This document shows, one piece after another, positions 34,166-42,796 of a stretch of 64,000 nt of DNA; the stretch's first letter is position 1; every line of letters begins with the position of its first letter. The DNA is from DASXZH01 sp036502005 (lineage in GTDB: Bacteria; Armatimonadota; Fimbriimonadia; Fimbriimonadales; Fimbriimonadaceae). The stretch lies in the NCBI GenBank assembly GCA_036502005.1, contig DASXZH010000038.1, positions 1 to 64,000 of the forward strand, written 5' to 3'. The notes under the pieces are model-generated. The model was not told where the DNA came from and made no database searches. It saw only the letters and a list, made by a program, of their open reading frames with translations. A program made the position numbers and the translations under genes.

Positions 34166-34411
34166 TTGTCCAGTCACACGCGTAGCAGTAGCCTTCTGTT
34201 TGTCACGCTTTTATTGATTACGACTGCAAGCAGAGCGCATGCTTATGTTGACGGCGGCTCGGCTAGCATGCTGTGGCAGATTGTTGTCGCCAGTTCTCTT
34301 GGGGTCATCTTTGTCATCCGCGGGTTTTGGTCCAACCTTGTTGGCAAGTTCAAGAGAAAACCAAGTGCTTTAGATTCAAACAGCACTGAAAGCATAACGC
34401 CTAAGTCTTAA
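34166..34411 (+). CDS. Small exported 'YVDxG' membrane protein
   Basis: 81 residues from a TTG preceded by GGGAG at 34153-34157. A signal sequence (LLFVTLLLITTASRAHA) is followed by AYVDGGSASMLWQIVVASSL and a membrane helix ending IRGFW, then a basic tail. The YVD-G-x-x-S-x-L-x-Q pattern followed by a helix marks a recurring group of tiny membrane proteins that I associate with sulfatase-like and methyltransferase genes; their function is unknown. A TTG at 34112 would give a longer, less convincing N-terminus. The stop overlaps the next start (TAATG). Confidence 0.72.
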   Translation: MSSHTRSSSLLFVTLLLITTASRAHAYVDGGSASMLWQIVVASSLGVIFVIRGFWSNLVGKFKRKPSALDSNSTESITPKS

Positions 34412-35790
34412 TGGCGCCCACCCGTCTACCGTCTTCGTTTCGAGATCCTAGCGGATTTATCTTTGAGCGAGATGGAGTTTTGCTTCGGCAAGTAAATCAG
34501 TCTTATGCCGGAGATTTCGAGCTATTCGAATCATCCGGCCTAAGCGACGCTCTCGTCCGTGCGAAACTCCTCGTGCCGTATCAGCAGGCTGGGTTAGACA
34601 AGGCGCTATCCAAAGAAGCGATTTCTGTGCTTCAACCGGAAAAAATAGAGTTCATCTCCTACCCTTACGAGTGGTGTTTTAGCCAGCTCAAAGACGCCGC
34701 ACTCTTGACACTCAGAATTCAAATGGTCGCCCTCGACCATGGCATGTGCCTTAAGGATGCAAGCGCCTACAACGTTCAGTTTTGGCGCGGCAAGCCGGTT
34801 TTCATCGATACTCTGTCGTTTGAAAAATACGAGGAAGGAAAACCATGGATCGCTTACAAGCAGTTTTGCCAGCACTTTCTGGCTCCGCTTGCCCTTATGT
34901 CGTTTACGGACGTTCGCCTATCAAGCCTGCTGCGAACGTTTATCGATGGCATTCCACTCGATTTAGCGAGCAGATTACTTCCCAAAAAAACGCGGTTTCA
35001 ACTCGGCTTGATGCTGCACATTCACGGGCATGCCAAAGCGCAGGCGGGAAAGTCGGACGGTAAAGCGCCAGCGGGTGGGATGACTAAAACTGCCATGAAG
35101 GGCATAATCTCCAACCTAGAGAGCACTGTTTCCAAGCTGACTTACGAGGCAAAGGACACGGAGTGGGCTGACTATTACTCCCAAACCAACTACTCTCAGG
35201 GGGCGCGAACAGAAAAGGAAAAGTTGGTCGCGCAATATTTAGGGCTGATCACGCCAAGCCCCAAGACAGCGTGGGATCTTGGAGCGAACACCGGAGAATT
35301 CAGTAGGATAGCGAGCGAAGCCGGCATCTCGACCATCGCATGGGACATTGACCCGGCTGCGGTCGAGAAAGGCTACCAAATGGTTAAATCGGCCGGTATT
35401 TCGAATCTATTGCCCCTCCTAGAAGACTTCTCGAATCCCAGCCCATCTCTCGGTTGGGCAAATCAGGAGAGGCAATCCTTAGAGGAACGCGGCCGCGTGG
35501 ATGCCGTCATGGCATTGGCCCTCATTCACCACCTGGCAATCGGAAACAATGTGCCCCTTGCAGACGTAGCCACTTTTTTCGTCTCCTTGGCCAAATGGGC
35601 GATCGTCGAATTTGTACCAAAAGAAGACTCCCAGACGCAAAAGCTGCTCCATGCCAGGAAAGACGTCTTTACCGATTACTCAGAAGAGGGCTTCGAGACA
35701 GCATTCGGCCGATGGTATCAAATCGTTAAAAAGGACAAAATTGAGGGCAGCCATCGCACTCTATACCTCTTGAAGGAACGGGGCCAGTGA
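34411..35790 (+). CDS. Kinase-like plus SAM-methyltransferase fusion
   Basis: 459 residues. The N-terminal half contains LKDASAYNVQF then PVFIDTLSF (D116, N121, D133), the order of catalytic-loop and metal-binding residues in protein/aminoglycoside-kinase folds. The C-terminal half is a class I methyltransferase with motif I AWDLGANTGEFSRIA near residue 285, an acidic residue in AWDIDPAAVEKG, and VDAVMALALIHHLAI as motif IV. The combination resembles proteins annotated as NoeA-like methyltransferases. Start and stop overlap both neighbours (TAATG and GTGA), so the three genes are one translation-coupled operon, likely for surface-glycan modification. Confidence 0.8.
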   Translation: MAPTRLPSSFRDPSGFIFERDGVLLRQVNQSYAGDFELFESSGLSDALVRAKLLVPYQQAGLDKALSKEAISVLQPEKIEFISYPYEWCFSQLKDAALLTLRIQMVALDHGMCLKDASAYNVQFWRGKPVFIDTLSFEKYEEGKPWIAYKQFCQHFLAPLALMSFTDVRLSSLLRTFIDGIPLDLASRLLPKKTRFQLGLMLHIHGHAKAQAGKSDGKAPAGGMTKTAMKGIISNLESTVSKLTYEAKDTEWADYYSQTNYSQGARTEKEKLVAQYLGLITPSPKTAWDLGANTGEFSRIASEAGISTIAWDIDPAAVEKGYQMVKSAGISNLLPLLEDFSNPSPSLGWANQERQSLEERGRVDAVMALALIHHLAIGNNVPLADVATFFVSLAKWAIVEFVPKEDSQTQKLLHARKDVFTDYSEEGFETAFGRWYQIVKKDKIEGSHRTLYLLKERGQ

Positions 35791-37355
35791 AGGACAAGAA
35801 GAGGATTTTCCCTTTTCATCCTTTTTGTGTCGGGTTCTACCCGGTGATTTCATTGTATTCGCACAACTTGGCGTTGTTTCCAGCACCTGATTTGTTGCGA
35901 CCCTGCCTCATTGTATTTGGTGCCACGACCGCGCTCTACGGACTGCTCTTTTTGATCTTCAGAAAGCTTGAAAAAGCTGCATTCGTGACATCCATCATCT
36001 TAATTCTCTTCTTCTCATTTTCATTGGTGTCCGAGGGTATCGGAGCGGTCGTTCCATTATATGTTCAGGGCATAATTCCCGGCGGAACAAGCTCACTTTG
36101 GATTCTTCTAGCCCTGATTGCCGTTATATTAGCTTCGTGGAAATGGAAGAAGAGCTTGGCGCCCGTAACTGGCTTTATGAATGTGGCGAGCGGTGTGCTG
36201 CTTGTACTTCCAATCGGATCAACGATCCTTGGCTTAATCCACATTGAACAGGCGTTACGACAGTTACCTTCAGAAAAGACCAGCATTTCCACAGTTGCAG
36301 CTAAGGACATGCCCGACATCTACTACATCATTTTGGATGGGTATGGGCGTGAGGATGCCCTGCAGCGCTATTTTGGTTACTCAAACCAACCCTTTGTTAA
36401 GGCTCTCCAGGATCGAGGGTTTTATGTAGCCGACCAAAGCAGGTCAAACTACTGCCAAACGGAATTGTCTCTCGCTTCCTCTTTAAACATGGATTTTGTG
36501 AAAACCTTGCTTCCAAATCCATCGGACGTGTTCGTACGCGCGCCTCTCGATAGGCTGCTGGATAAAAGCGCGGTTTCGACTTTTTTGAAGCGGCGAGGCT
36601 ACGAATACGTCGCCGTCACCTCCGGATTCCCTGGGGTTCAGCCGCATTCCGCGGATATTCTCCTTAGCAACCCCAGTCGCTATTCTTTATTTGAGACGAC
36701 TCTATTGGAGACAACGCCGTTCCGGGCATCATCCGAAGCCACCAGTTCGATGTACGATTCGAGGCGAAATGATTTGCTTGGGGCTCTCACCAATCTACAA
36801 ACGCTTGAGCCACGAGGCCTTAAACCCCGATTCGTCTTTGCTCACATATTGGCGCCCCACCCTCCATTTGTAATTAGTGCGGATGGCGCCTCAATAAGGC
36901 CGAAGCATGGAGCGTATGGTTTTTGGGACGCGAGCGCATACTTTGCGGTCGGAGGCACCAAAGAAGAATATCAAACTGGGTATATCGGCCAACTCCAATA
37001 CCTAAATTCGAGAGTCTTACAAATCGTTGACCATTTGGTCAAAATCTCCCAAACTCCGCCCATTATTATCTTACAGGGCGACCACGGCTCACGGGAGTAT
37101 CTGGATCAAAACAATCTAGCCAAGAGCGATGTTCGGGAAGCGTTCAGAAACTTTAATGCGTTCCTTGTCTCACCCCAAGTGCGAAAAAACCTTTACGCCT
37201 CAATTACACCGGTGAACTCGTTTCGCATGATACTAGATGGACTATTTGGAGCAAACTACAGCCGGATGCCGGATATAAGCTACTACTCCACATGGGACCA
37301 CCCCTTTGTCGATGTTGACGTGACGCAGAAAGTTTTGAAGCCGTTGTATCCCTAG
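35787..37355 (+). CDS. Membrane sulfatase/alkaline-phosphatase superfamily protein
   Basis: 522 residues. Four or five membrane segments fill the first 150 residues. The catalytic domain starts with DIYYIILDGYGREDAL near residue 180, where the metal-binding aspartate sits, continues with NYCQTELSLASSLNM, and has FVFAHILAPHPPF near 345 and LQGDHGS near 430 supplying further metal ligands. The overall plan resembles lipoteichoic-acid synthase or phosphoethanolamine-transferase relatives, in which a membrane domain carries an external phospho- or sulfo-transfer domain. The substrate is unknown. It is the last gene of the three-gene operon and overlaps the GH63 gene tail by four bases. Confidence 0.82.
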   Translation: MKDKKRIFPFHPFCVGFYPVISLYSHNLALFPAPDLLRPCLIVFGATTALYGLLFLIFRKLEKAAFVTSIILILFFSFSLVSEGIGAVVPLYVQGIIPGGTSSLWILLALIAVILASWKWKKSLAPVTGFMNVASGVLLVLPIGSTILGLIHIEQALRQLPSEKTSISTVAAKDMPDIYYIILDGYGREDALQRYFGYSNQPFVKALQDRGFYVADQSRSNYCQTELSLASSLNMDFVKTLLPNPSDVFVRAPLDRLLDKSAVSTFLKRRGYEYVAVTSGFPGVQPHSADILLSNPSRYSLFETTLLETTPFRASSEATSSMYDSRRNDLLGALTNLQTLEPRGLKPRFVFAHILAPHPPFVISADGASIRPKHGAYGFWDASAYFAVGGTKEEYQTGYIGQLQYLNSRVLQIVDHLVKISQTPPIIILQGDHGSREYLDQNNLAKSDVREAFRNFNAFLVSPQVRKNLYASITPVNSFRMILDGLFGANYSRMPDISYYSTWDHPFVDVDVTQKVLKPLYP

Positions 37356-39994
37356 ACGTGATCGGAATAGGCGGTGACATATAACTGCTGAATTATCTTC
37401 GCAATAAGACCCGTCCACCCGGTTTGGTGGCTCGCGCCCAATCCTTTTCCAGTATCCCCATTGAAATATTCAAAATAGAGGTTCAAACCCTTGGAACTTT
37501 CGTGGCTAAATATATTGTTGCCGGCAAGTGCGGGTGGTAAGCCCTTTCCACCTTTGGTCCGAAGGAATATCGAAAGTAAGCGTTTTTCCAAATCGGCCGC
37601 CACTTCGGCCATGGTTGCCGTTTTGCCGGAACCTGCCGGATATTCTGCAGACAGACTTTCGCCATAGTAAAAGTCCAATCTCTGCAAGGCTTCAATAAGG
37701 AGATAGTTGGGAGGGAACCAAATCGGGCCCCTCCAGTTGGAGTTTCCTCCAAAGCTGCCCGTGGTCGATTCCGCTGGCTCGTAGTCGATCGTATAGCTGT
37801 GTCCCGCAATGTTAAGCGTGTAGGGGTTGTCTTCATACACCTTGGAAAGGCTTCTTATACCAAATGGTGAAAGGAATTCCTTTTCATCAAAAAGCTTGGT
37901 CAGAATGCGGTCGAGTTTGTCTTTGCTGACCAGTGATAGAAGCAGCCTTTGGCCTTGGCCGGGAACCGTCATCGGCATGATGAACTCCGACAGTTCGGGT
38001 CTGTGCTCCAGCAGCCATTCGATCCGTCGGCTAAAGTGCGGAAATTTCTCAAGGGTGTCGGCCTCTAGAACGGCAGTTGCAAAAAGTGGCATAAGCCCAA
38101 CCATGCTGCGCACTTTAACGTATTGATTCGGCTCTCCTTCGCGGTATAGAGCGTCGTAATAGAAGCCGTCCTCATCGTCCCATAGCTTTAATCCATCCTG
38201 CCCAGCAACATTCACGGAATGGGAGATGAAGAGAAAATGCTCAATGAATTTTGAGGCGACATCTTCGTAAGCGCTATTAAAGGTTGCGAGTTCAAGCGCG
38301 ATGCTAAGCATTGTAAGGCAGTAGCTGGCCATCCAACTGGTTCCATCAGATTGCTCAACTTGGCTTCCATCGGGCAATGGCTGATTGCGGTCGAACACTC
38401 CGATATTATCAAGGCCCAAGAACCCGCCTTCGAAAACATTGCGATCATCGGGGTCCTTTCGGTCGACCCACCATGTGAAATTGAGAAGCAGCTTGTGGAA
38501 AACGCGTTCAAGAAAGTTGATATCGCCCTTTCCGGTGGCCCTCGCTTCAATCCGATAGACACGCCATGCTGCCCATGCGTGAACGGGCGGGTTGACGTCG
38601 CTAAAAGACCATTCGTAGGCCGGGATCTGGCCGTTCGGATGGAGATACCATTCCCGTAGAAGCAGGATCAACTGATATTTGGCGAAATCAGGGTCCACAA
38701 GAGCCAACGAAATCGTGTGAAATGCCAAGTCCCAAGAGGCAAACCATGGGTACTCCCACTTATCGGGCATCGATAGAACTTCGGACGCCAGAAAATGGGT
38801 CCAGCCTTTGTTTCGGCCCTGCTTGCGGCTTTCCGGAGGAGGCGGCTGCAAGGGGTCGCCGTTCAGCCACAGATTTACATCGTAATGGTAATACTGTTTG
38901 CTCCACAGCAAGCCCGCAAATGCCTGCCGCTGAATCGTTTTAAGCTCTTGCGATAAACCGGGCGTGAGTTCTTCGTAAAACTCATCCGCCTCCTTGATTC
39001 TCTGCACAAAAAGGGCTTGATACTCTTTAGGGTCGAGCGGCTCAGAATCCTGAGCGAAAGAGAGATGAATGGTTTTGCTTTCGCCGGGATCAAGCTCGAA
39101 ATCATAGATCGCGGCGGCTTTAGATCCCGTTTGAGCGGGATTGACGGCGTCCAACTCTCCATTTACCACGTACCTGTGGAAGGCGTCTTTTACGTAGGGA
39201 TTGGGATTTGGAACTCCATAGAGTTTTTCGACATTCGTGTCGTTTTCGGTAAAGATCGTAGTTGGAAACCCTTCGATGCCAATTTGATAAACCCCATAGC
39301 GTGGATGATTGATTACAAAATTATCTAGCTGCGATTTTTGAATCTGTGGCCTTTCGCCGCCGCTCCACGACCACCGGTTTCGAAACCAGACCTGGGGCAT
39401 TATAACCAGCCGCGATTTTTCTGGCCCCTGGTTGGTCGCCGTGATTCGGATAACGGAGTCATTCACGTCCACCTTGGCGTATTCGACCACCACTGAGAAG
39501 TAGCGCCCCTCGTCAAAAACCCCTGTGTCAGCAATCTCGAATTCGGGATCGCATTTTCCTCTCCTCGCGTTCTCTGTAATGAGTTGCTCGTAAGGAAATT
39601 CAGCCTGGGGATAGTGGTACATCGCCTTCATGTAGCTGTGCGTTGGGGTGCTATCCAGATAGAAGTAGCACTCCTTAACGTCTTCACCATGATTGCCCTG
39701 GCTGTTGGTTAGGCCAAATAGGCGCTCCTTCAGAATGGGGTCTTTTCCATTCCAGAGGGCAATGCCAAAGCAGAACATTCCGTGCCGGTCGCTTATTCCA
39801 AGAAGGCCATCTTCACCCCAGCGGTAGGCCCGAGAACGGGCGTGGTCATGCGGGAAGTAGTCCCATGCATCTCCACATTCGGAGTAATCCTCGCGAACGG
39901 TTCCCCACTGCCGTTCGGAGAGATAAGGGCCCCACCTATGCCACAAGGCCTCCTGTGACGAGTTTTCTTCGAGGCGGAGTTTTTCGGCATTCAT
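37352..39994 (-). CDS. GH63-type glucosidase (MGH1-like)
   Basis: 880 residues. The N-terminal part has the bacterial GH63 sequences WHRWGPYLSERQWGTVREDY and SDRHGMFCFGIALWNG. The C-terminal (alpha/alpha)6 part has WEYPWFASWDLAFH, NGQIPAYEWSFSDVNPPVHA, GTSWMASYCLTML and FGGNSNWRGPIWFPPNYL. The acidic residues of the barrel are candidates for the general acid and base. GH63 enzymes remove glucose, glycosylglycerate or similar alpha-linked units. No signal peptide, so cytoplasmic action, perhaps on storage or compatible-solute glucosides; this is inference. Leaderless-type start. Confidence 0.9.
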   Translation of the reverse strand: MNAEKLRLEENSSQEALWHRWGPYLSERQWGTVREDYSECGDAWDYFPHDHARSRAYRWGEDGLLGISDRHGMFCFGIALWNGKDPILKERLFGLTNSQGNHGEDVKECYFYLDSTPTHSYMKAMYHYPQAEFPYEQLITENARRGKCDPEFEIADTGVFDEGRYFSVVVEYAKVDVNDSVIRITATNQGPEKSRLVIMPQVWFRNRWSWSGGERPQIQKSQLDNFVINHPRYGVYQIGIEGFPTTIFTENDTNVEKLYGVPNPNPYVKDAFHRYVVNGELDAVNPAQTGSKAAAIYDFELDPGESKTIHLSFAQDSEPLDPKEYQALFVQRIKEADEFYEELTPGLSQELKTIQRQAFAGLLWSKQYYHYDVNLWLNGDPLQPPPPESRKQGRNKGWTHFLASEVLSMPDKWEYPWFASWDLAFHTISLALVDPDFAKYQLILLLREWYLHPNGQIPAYEWSFSDVNPPVHAWAAWRVYRIEARATGKGDINFLERVFHKLLLNFTWWVDRKDPDDRNVFEGGFLGLDNIGVFDRNQPLPDGSQVEQSDGTSWMASYCLTMLSIALELATFNSAYEDVASKFIEHFLFISHSVNVAGQDGLKLWDDEDGFYYDALYREGEPNQYVKVRSMVGLMPLFATAVLEADTLEKFPHFSRRIEWLLEHRPELSEFIMPMTVPGQGQRLLLSLVSKDKLDRILTKLFDEKEFLSPFGIRSLSKVYEDNPYTLNIAGHSYTIDYEPAESTTGSFGGNSNWRGPIWFPPNYLLIEALQRLDFYYGESLSAEYPAGSGKTATMAEVAADLEKRLLSIFLRTKGGKGLPPALAGNNIFSHESSKGLNLYFEYFNGDTGKGLGASHQTGWTGLIAKIIQQLYVTAYSDHV

Positions 39995-40001
39995 TGGTAG
40001 G

Positions 40002-40007
40002 AGTTTA
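40002..40007 (-). promoter_or_regulatory. -10 box of the GH63 gene
   Basis: TAAACT on the minus strand, seven bases before the ATG at 39994. Confidence 0.55.
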
Positions 40008-40017
40008 GCCGCACCAG

Positions 40018-40133
40018 CAGGTCCTCAGTCTCAAGTGTCGAGTCCTGGATCTCGCTTTACCTACTTTCGCCACGATTAGGTGCTGGGTGGAACATTGAGC
40101 GATGCAGGACTGAGGACTCAACACTGAAGACTC
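40018..40133. repeat. Inverted repeat built of AGTCCTCAGT-like words
   Basis: The arm at 40018-40051 and the inverted arm at 40101-40133 share words of the type GTCCTCAGT and AGTCCTG. About 50 bases separate them. It fills the space between the GH63 gene promoter and the hom-operon promoter. Confidence 0.65.
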
Positions 40134-40142
40134 CCTTTAAGT

Positions 40143-40148
40143 TATAAT
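40143..40148 (+). promoter_or_regulatory. -10 box of the hom-metX operon
   Basis: A consensus TATAAT, ten bases before the ATG of the small leader ORF at 40159. Confidence 0.65.
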
Positions 40149-40158
40149 TGAACCTATC

Positions 40159-40305
40159 ATGGACACTCTTAAGTTAAAACAGTTCTTTCCCAATCACGAT
40201 GGAGTGATTCCCATGATGATGCGCCGCATCATTTTGGAAAATGTTGTTCTCGGCGCCATCGTTCCAGGCGTCGACACCGAATGCCTGGGAAACGATAAAG
40301 CGTGA
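40159..40305 (+). CDS. Leaderless 48-residue ORF ahead of hom; candidate methionine leader peptide
   Basis: The 48-codon ORF starts ten bases after TATAAT and ends in a GTGA overlap with hom. Codons 19-21 are three consecutive ATG (IPMMMRR). Downstream enzymes make homoserine and then acylhomoserine/cystathionine for methionine, so slow reading of the Met run when Met-tRNA is short could feed back on the coupled hom start. A hairpin (40262-40269 with 40283-40291) lies just before the hom start. No terminator-like U-tract is present, so control would be translational. It could alternatively be a small conserved protein or an accident of sequence. Confidence 0.5.
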   Translation: MDTLKLKQFFPNHDGVIPMMMRRIILENVVLGAIVPGVDTECLGNDKA

Positions 40306-41627
40306 GCACTCCTGCCCCCGTACTCAACCCCCAACGTGGGGTTCCACCCACTACCGTGCGGGTTGCTATCCTTGGATTTGGAACGGTTGGTCTGGGCACC
40401 TATCGGATGCTGGAGTCCAACAAATCGGCTATTGAATCCAAAGTTGGCGCGCGGATCGAGATCTTCAAGATCGGCATCAAGAATCCAAACAAGAAACGCG
40501 AAGCCCCTGCCGAGCTTTTTACGACCGATATCGAGAGCATTGTTGCTGACTCGAATATTGACGTGATCCTGGAGCTTATTGGCGGCGAGGAACCTGCCAA
40601 GCACCTAATCGAAAAGGCGTTGCGAAACGGCAAGCATGTGATCACCGCTAACAAGGAGCTTATGGCCAAACACGGACCTGGGCTGCTACGGATTGCAGCC
40701 GAGCAATGCTTGGACCTTCATTTCGAAGCTGCTGTAGGCGGCGGAATTCCGCTCATTCAGCCTTTAAAACATCAGCTAGCGGGCAACGACGTGCTGAAAA
40801 TGATGGGGATTCTGAACGGCACAACCAACTACATCCTAACGAATATGTCTCGCGATGGCGCGGACTATGGCCCGAGTTTGAGCGAAGCGCAAGCAAAAGG
40901 CTATGCAGAAGCCGATCCCCGAAACGACGTTGAAGGTTGCGATGTGCGGTACAAGCTGGCCATCCTTGCTTCAATCGCCTTCGGCAAAGAAGTTCCCCCC
41001 GAAGAAGTTTATTGCGAAGGCATCACCAAACTTGAAAAGCGCGATATAGAACTCGCCCACATGTTTGGCTATGAGATCAAACTTTTAGGAATCGTCGAAT
41101 CTCGGCCAGATGGCTTGCTCGCCCGAGTTCATCCTACTTTTCTGCCCAAAGACCACCAACTAGCAAATGTGAATGGTGTCTTCAATGCCCTTTGGCTGAA
41201 GGGAGACTTTGTTGGGGATCTGATGTTTAGCGGCCGGGGCGCCGGCGCCGATCCAACAGGGTCGGCGGTTGTGGGCGATCTCATTGATGTAGCTCGAAAT
41301 ATGCGATTGGGCGGCGCTGGGAATAACGTGCTACCGGAAGAAGGAGCCAATCTTTTACCAATTGGTGAACTAACCGCCCGCTATTATTTACGCATCAACG
41401 TGGACGATCAGCCCAGCGTTTTGGGGCAAGTTGCTACGATTCTCGGCGAGAACAACGTATCGCTTGCAGCAATGGAAATGAAGGTGTTAAACGCGGCAAG
41501 CTCGCTCGGAGAGATCGTTTTCCTGACTCACCCATGCAAGGAGAGCTCCTTCCAAAAGGCCGTAGATGCCATCGAAGAATTACAAGTCATTAAGAAAATA
41601 GCTAACTGGATCAGAGTGGAACAATGA
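40302..41627 (+). CDS. hom: Homoserine dehydrogenase with ACT domain
   Basis: 441 residues. The NAD(P)-binding GFGTVGLGTYRML begins near residue 25; AVGGGIPLIQPLKH and GILNGTTNYILTNM are the family signature, with the catalytic lysine in the AEADPRNDVEGCDVRYKLAI region. The last 80 residues are an ACT domain (YYLRINVDDQPSVLGQVATI) that usually binds threonine for feedback control. The enzyme reduces aspartate semialdehyde to homoserine, the branch point to threonine and methionine. The GTG start is coupled to the leader ORF, and the next start overlaps its stop (ATGA). No threonine genes are attached. Confidence 0.95.
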   Translation: MSTPAPVLNPQRGVPPTTVRVAILGFGTVGLGTYRMLESNKSAIESKVGARIEIFKIGIKNPNKKREAPAELFTTDIESIVADSNIDVILELIGGEEPAKHLIEKALRNGKHVITANKELMAKHGPGLLRIAAEQCLDLHFEAAVGGGIPLIQPLKHQLAGNDVLKMMGILNGTTNYILTNMSRDGADYGPSLSEAQAKGYAEADPRNDVEGCDVRYKLAILASIAFGKEVPPEEVYCEGITKLEKRDIELAHMFGYEIKLLGIVESRPDGLLARVHPTFLPKDHQLANVNGVFNALWLKGDFVGDLMFSGRGAGADPTGSAVVGDLIDVARNMRLGGAGNNVLPEEGANLLPIGELTARYYLRINVDDQPSVLGQVATILGENNVSLAAMEMKVLNAASSLGEIVFLTHPCKESSFQKAVDAIEELQVIKKIANWIRVEQ

Positions 41628-42796
41628 GATTTGCAACTAAAGTTATTCGGGTCGCGCAAGACCCCGACCCTATGCACGGTGCGGTAATCAACCCCGTTTA
41701 CCAATCGGCAACGTTCGTTTGGAAAAATCTGGACAAGTATCCGCAGTTCGATTACACCCGCGTTTGTAATCCTAACAAGGATTCTTTGGAGCAAGTGCTT
41801 GCTTCTTTAGAAGGAGCGAACCATTGCGTCTATGTGGGCAGCGGCATGGCGGCAATTCTAATGGCGTTTAGCTTGTTGAAGTCGGGCGACCATCTGCTGA
41901 TTGCGAACGATATCTATGGCGGCACCTGGCGCATGGCCCACGAGATCATCGATCGAAATGGCATCGAGGTCAGCGACTTTGATGCGAACACTTTAGAGGA
42001 TTTTGACCAAAAGGTCAAACCCAACACGAAGATGCTCATCTTTGAGGGTCCGACCAACCCCAAGCTCCGGATGCCGGATATCAAGGCTGTTTGCGATAAG
42101 GCAAAGGGATACGGGATCCTGACCGTCTTCGATAATACTTTCGCTTCGCCCTATTTGCTTAATCCGTTGGATTACGGCGTCGATATCGTCGTTCACTCAA
42201 CCACCAAATATATTAATGGCCATAGCGACGTGATTGGCGGAGCGGTGCTCACCAACGATCCCGACTTGCACGAGAAGTTCTTCTTCTACAACCGGGCGGT
42301 TGGGTTGCCTCCCAGCCCCTTCGATACCTTCCTAACCCTACGCGGCCTTAAGACCCTGCCGGTTAGAATGCGGCAGCATTGCGAGAACGCCCAGAAGGTG
42401 GCAGAGCTTTTGTATGAAGACCCACGCGTTGAAGTCGTCAACTATCCCGGTTTGCCCTCTCATCCCGATTATGAGGTTGCCAAAAAGCAACTCCGAGGCT
42501 TTGGCGGCATGCTCTCTTTTGAGTTAAAAGGCGGGCGAGAGGAGGCTAAGGCATTTGCAGAAGCCACTCAAGTTTTCTTGCTGGCCGAGAGTCTGGGTGG
42601 AGTTGAGTCTTTGGTCGGTTATCCGTGGCTGATGTCTCACGGAAGCTTGACTGATGAGGACAAGCTCGCCCGTGGCATTCGGCCGATTTTGCTCAGGCTT
42701 AGCGTGGGAATCGAGGATATCGAAGACATACTCGAAGATCTGAGGCAGGCGCTGGATGCTGCATTTGCAAACTCCAAAGTGGCCGCTGCCCGCTAA
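41624..42796 (+). CDS. Cys/Met metabolism PLP enzyme: cystathionine gamma-synthase or O-acetylhomoserine sulfhydrylase
   Basis: 390 residues with the Cys/Met-metabolism PLP fold: YVGSGMAAILMAFSLLKSGD near residue 70, LIFEGPTNPKLRM, VFDNTFASPYLLNPLDYG, and the PLP lysine in HSTTKYINGHSDVIGG near residue 200. The C-terminus has AESLGGVESLVGYPWLMSHG and LLRLSVGIEDIEDI. Beside metX, it most likely uses O-acetylhomoserine to make cystathionine or homocysteine. The two reactions cannot be separated by eye. The start overlaps hom by four bases. Confidence 0.9.
   Translation: MRFATKVIRVAQDPDPMHGAVINPVYQSATFVWKNLDKYPQFDYTRVCNPNKDSLEQVLASLEGANHCVYVGSGMAAILMAFSLLKSGDHLLIANDIYGGTWRMAHEIIDRNGIEVSDFDANTLEDFDQKVKPNTKMLIFEGPTNPKLRMPDIKAVCDKAKGYGILTVFDNTFASPYLLNPLDYGVDIVVHSTTKYINGHSDVIGGAVLTNDPDLHEKFFFYNRAVGLPPSPFDTFLTLRGLKTLPVRMRQHCENAQKVAELLYEDPRVEVVNYPGLPSHPDYEVAKKQLRGFGGMLSFELKGGREEAKAFAEATQVFLLAESLGGVESLVGYPWLMSHGSLTDEDKLARGIRPILLRLSVGIEDIEDILEDLRQALDAAFANSKVAAAR

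Noticed and set aside
40008..40158. SAM-I or other methionine riboswitch ahead of hom
   Set aside because: The leader is only ten bases after TATAAT; the upstream sequence is an inverted repeat without riboswitch core sequences.
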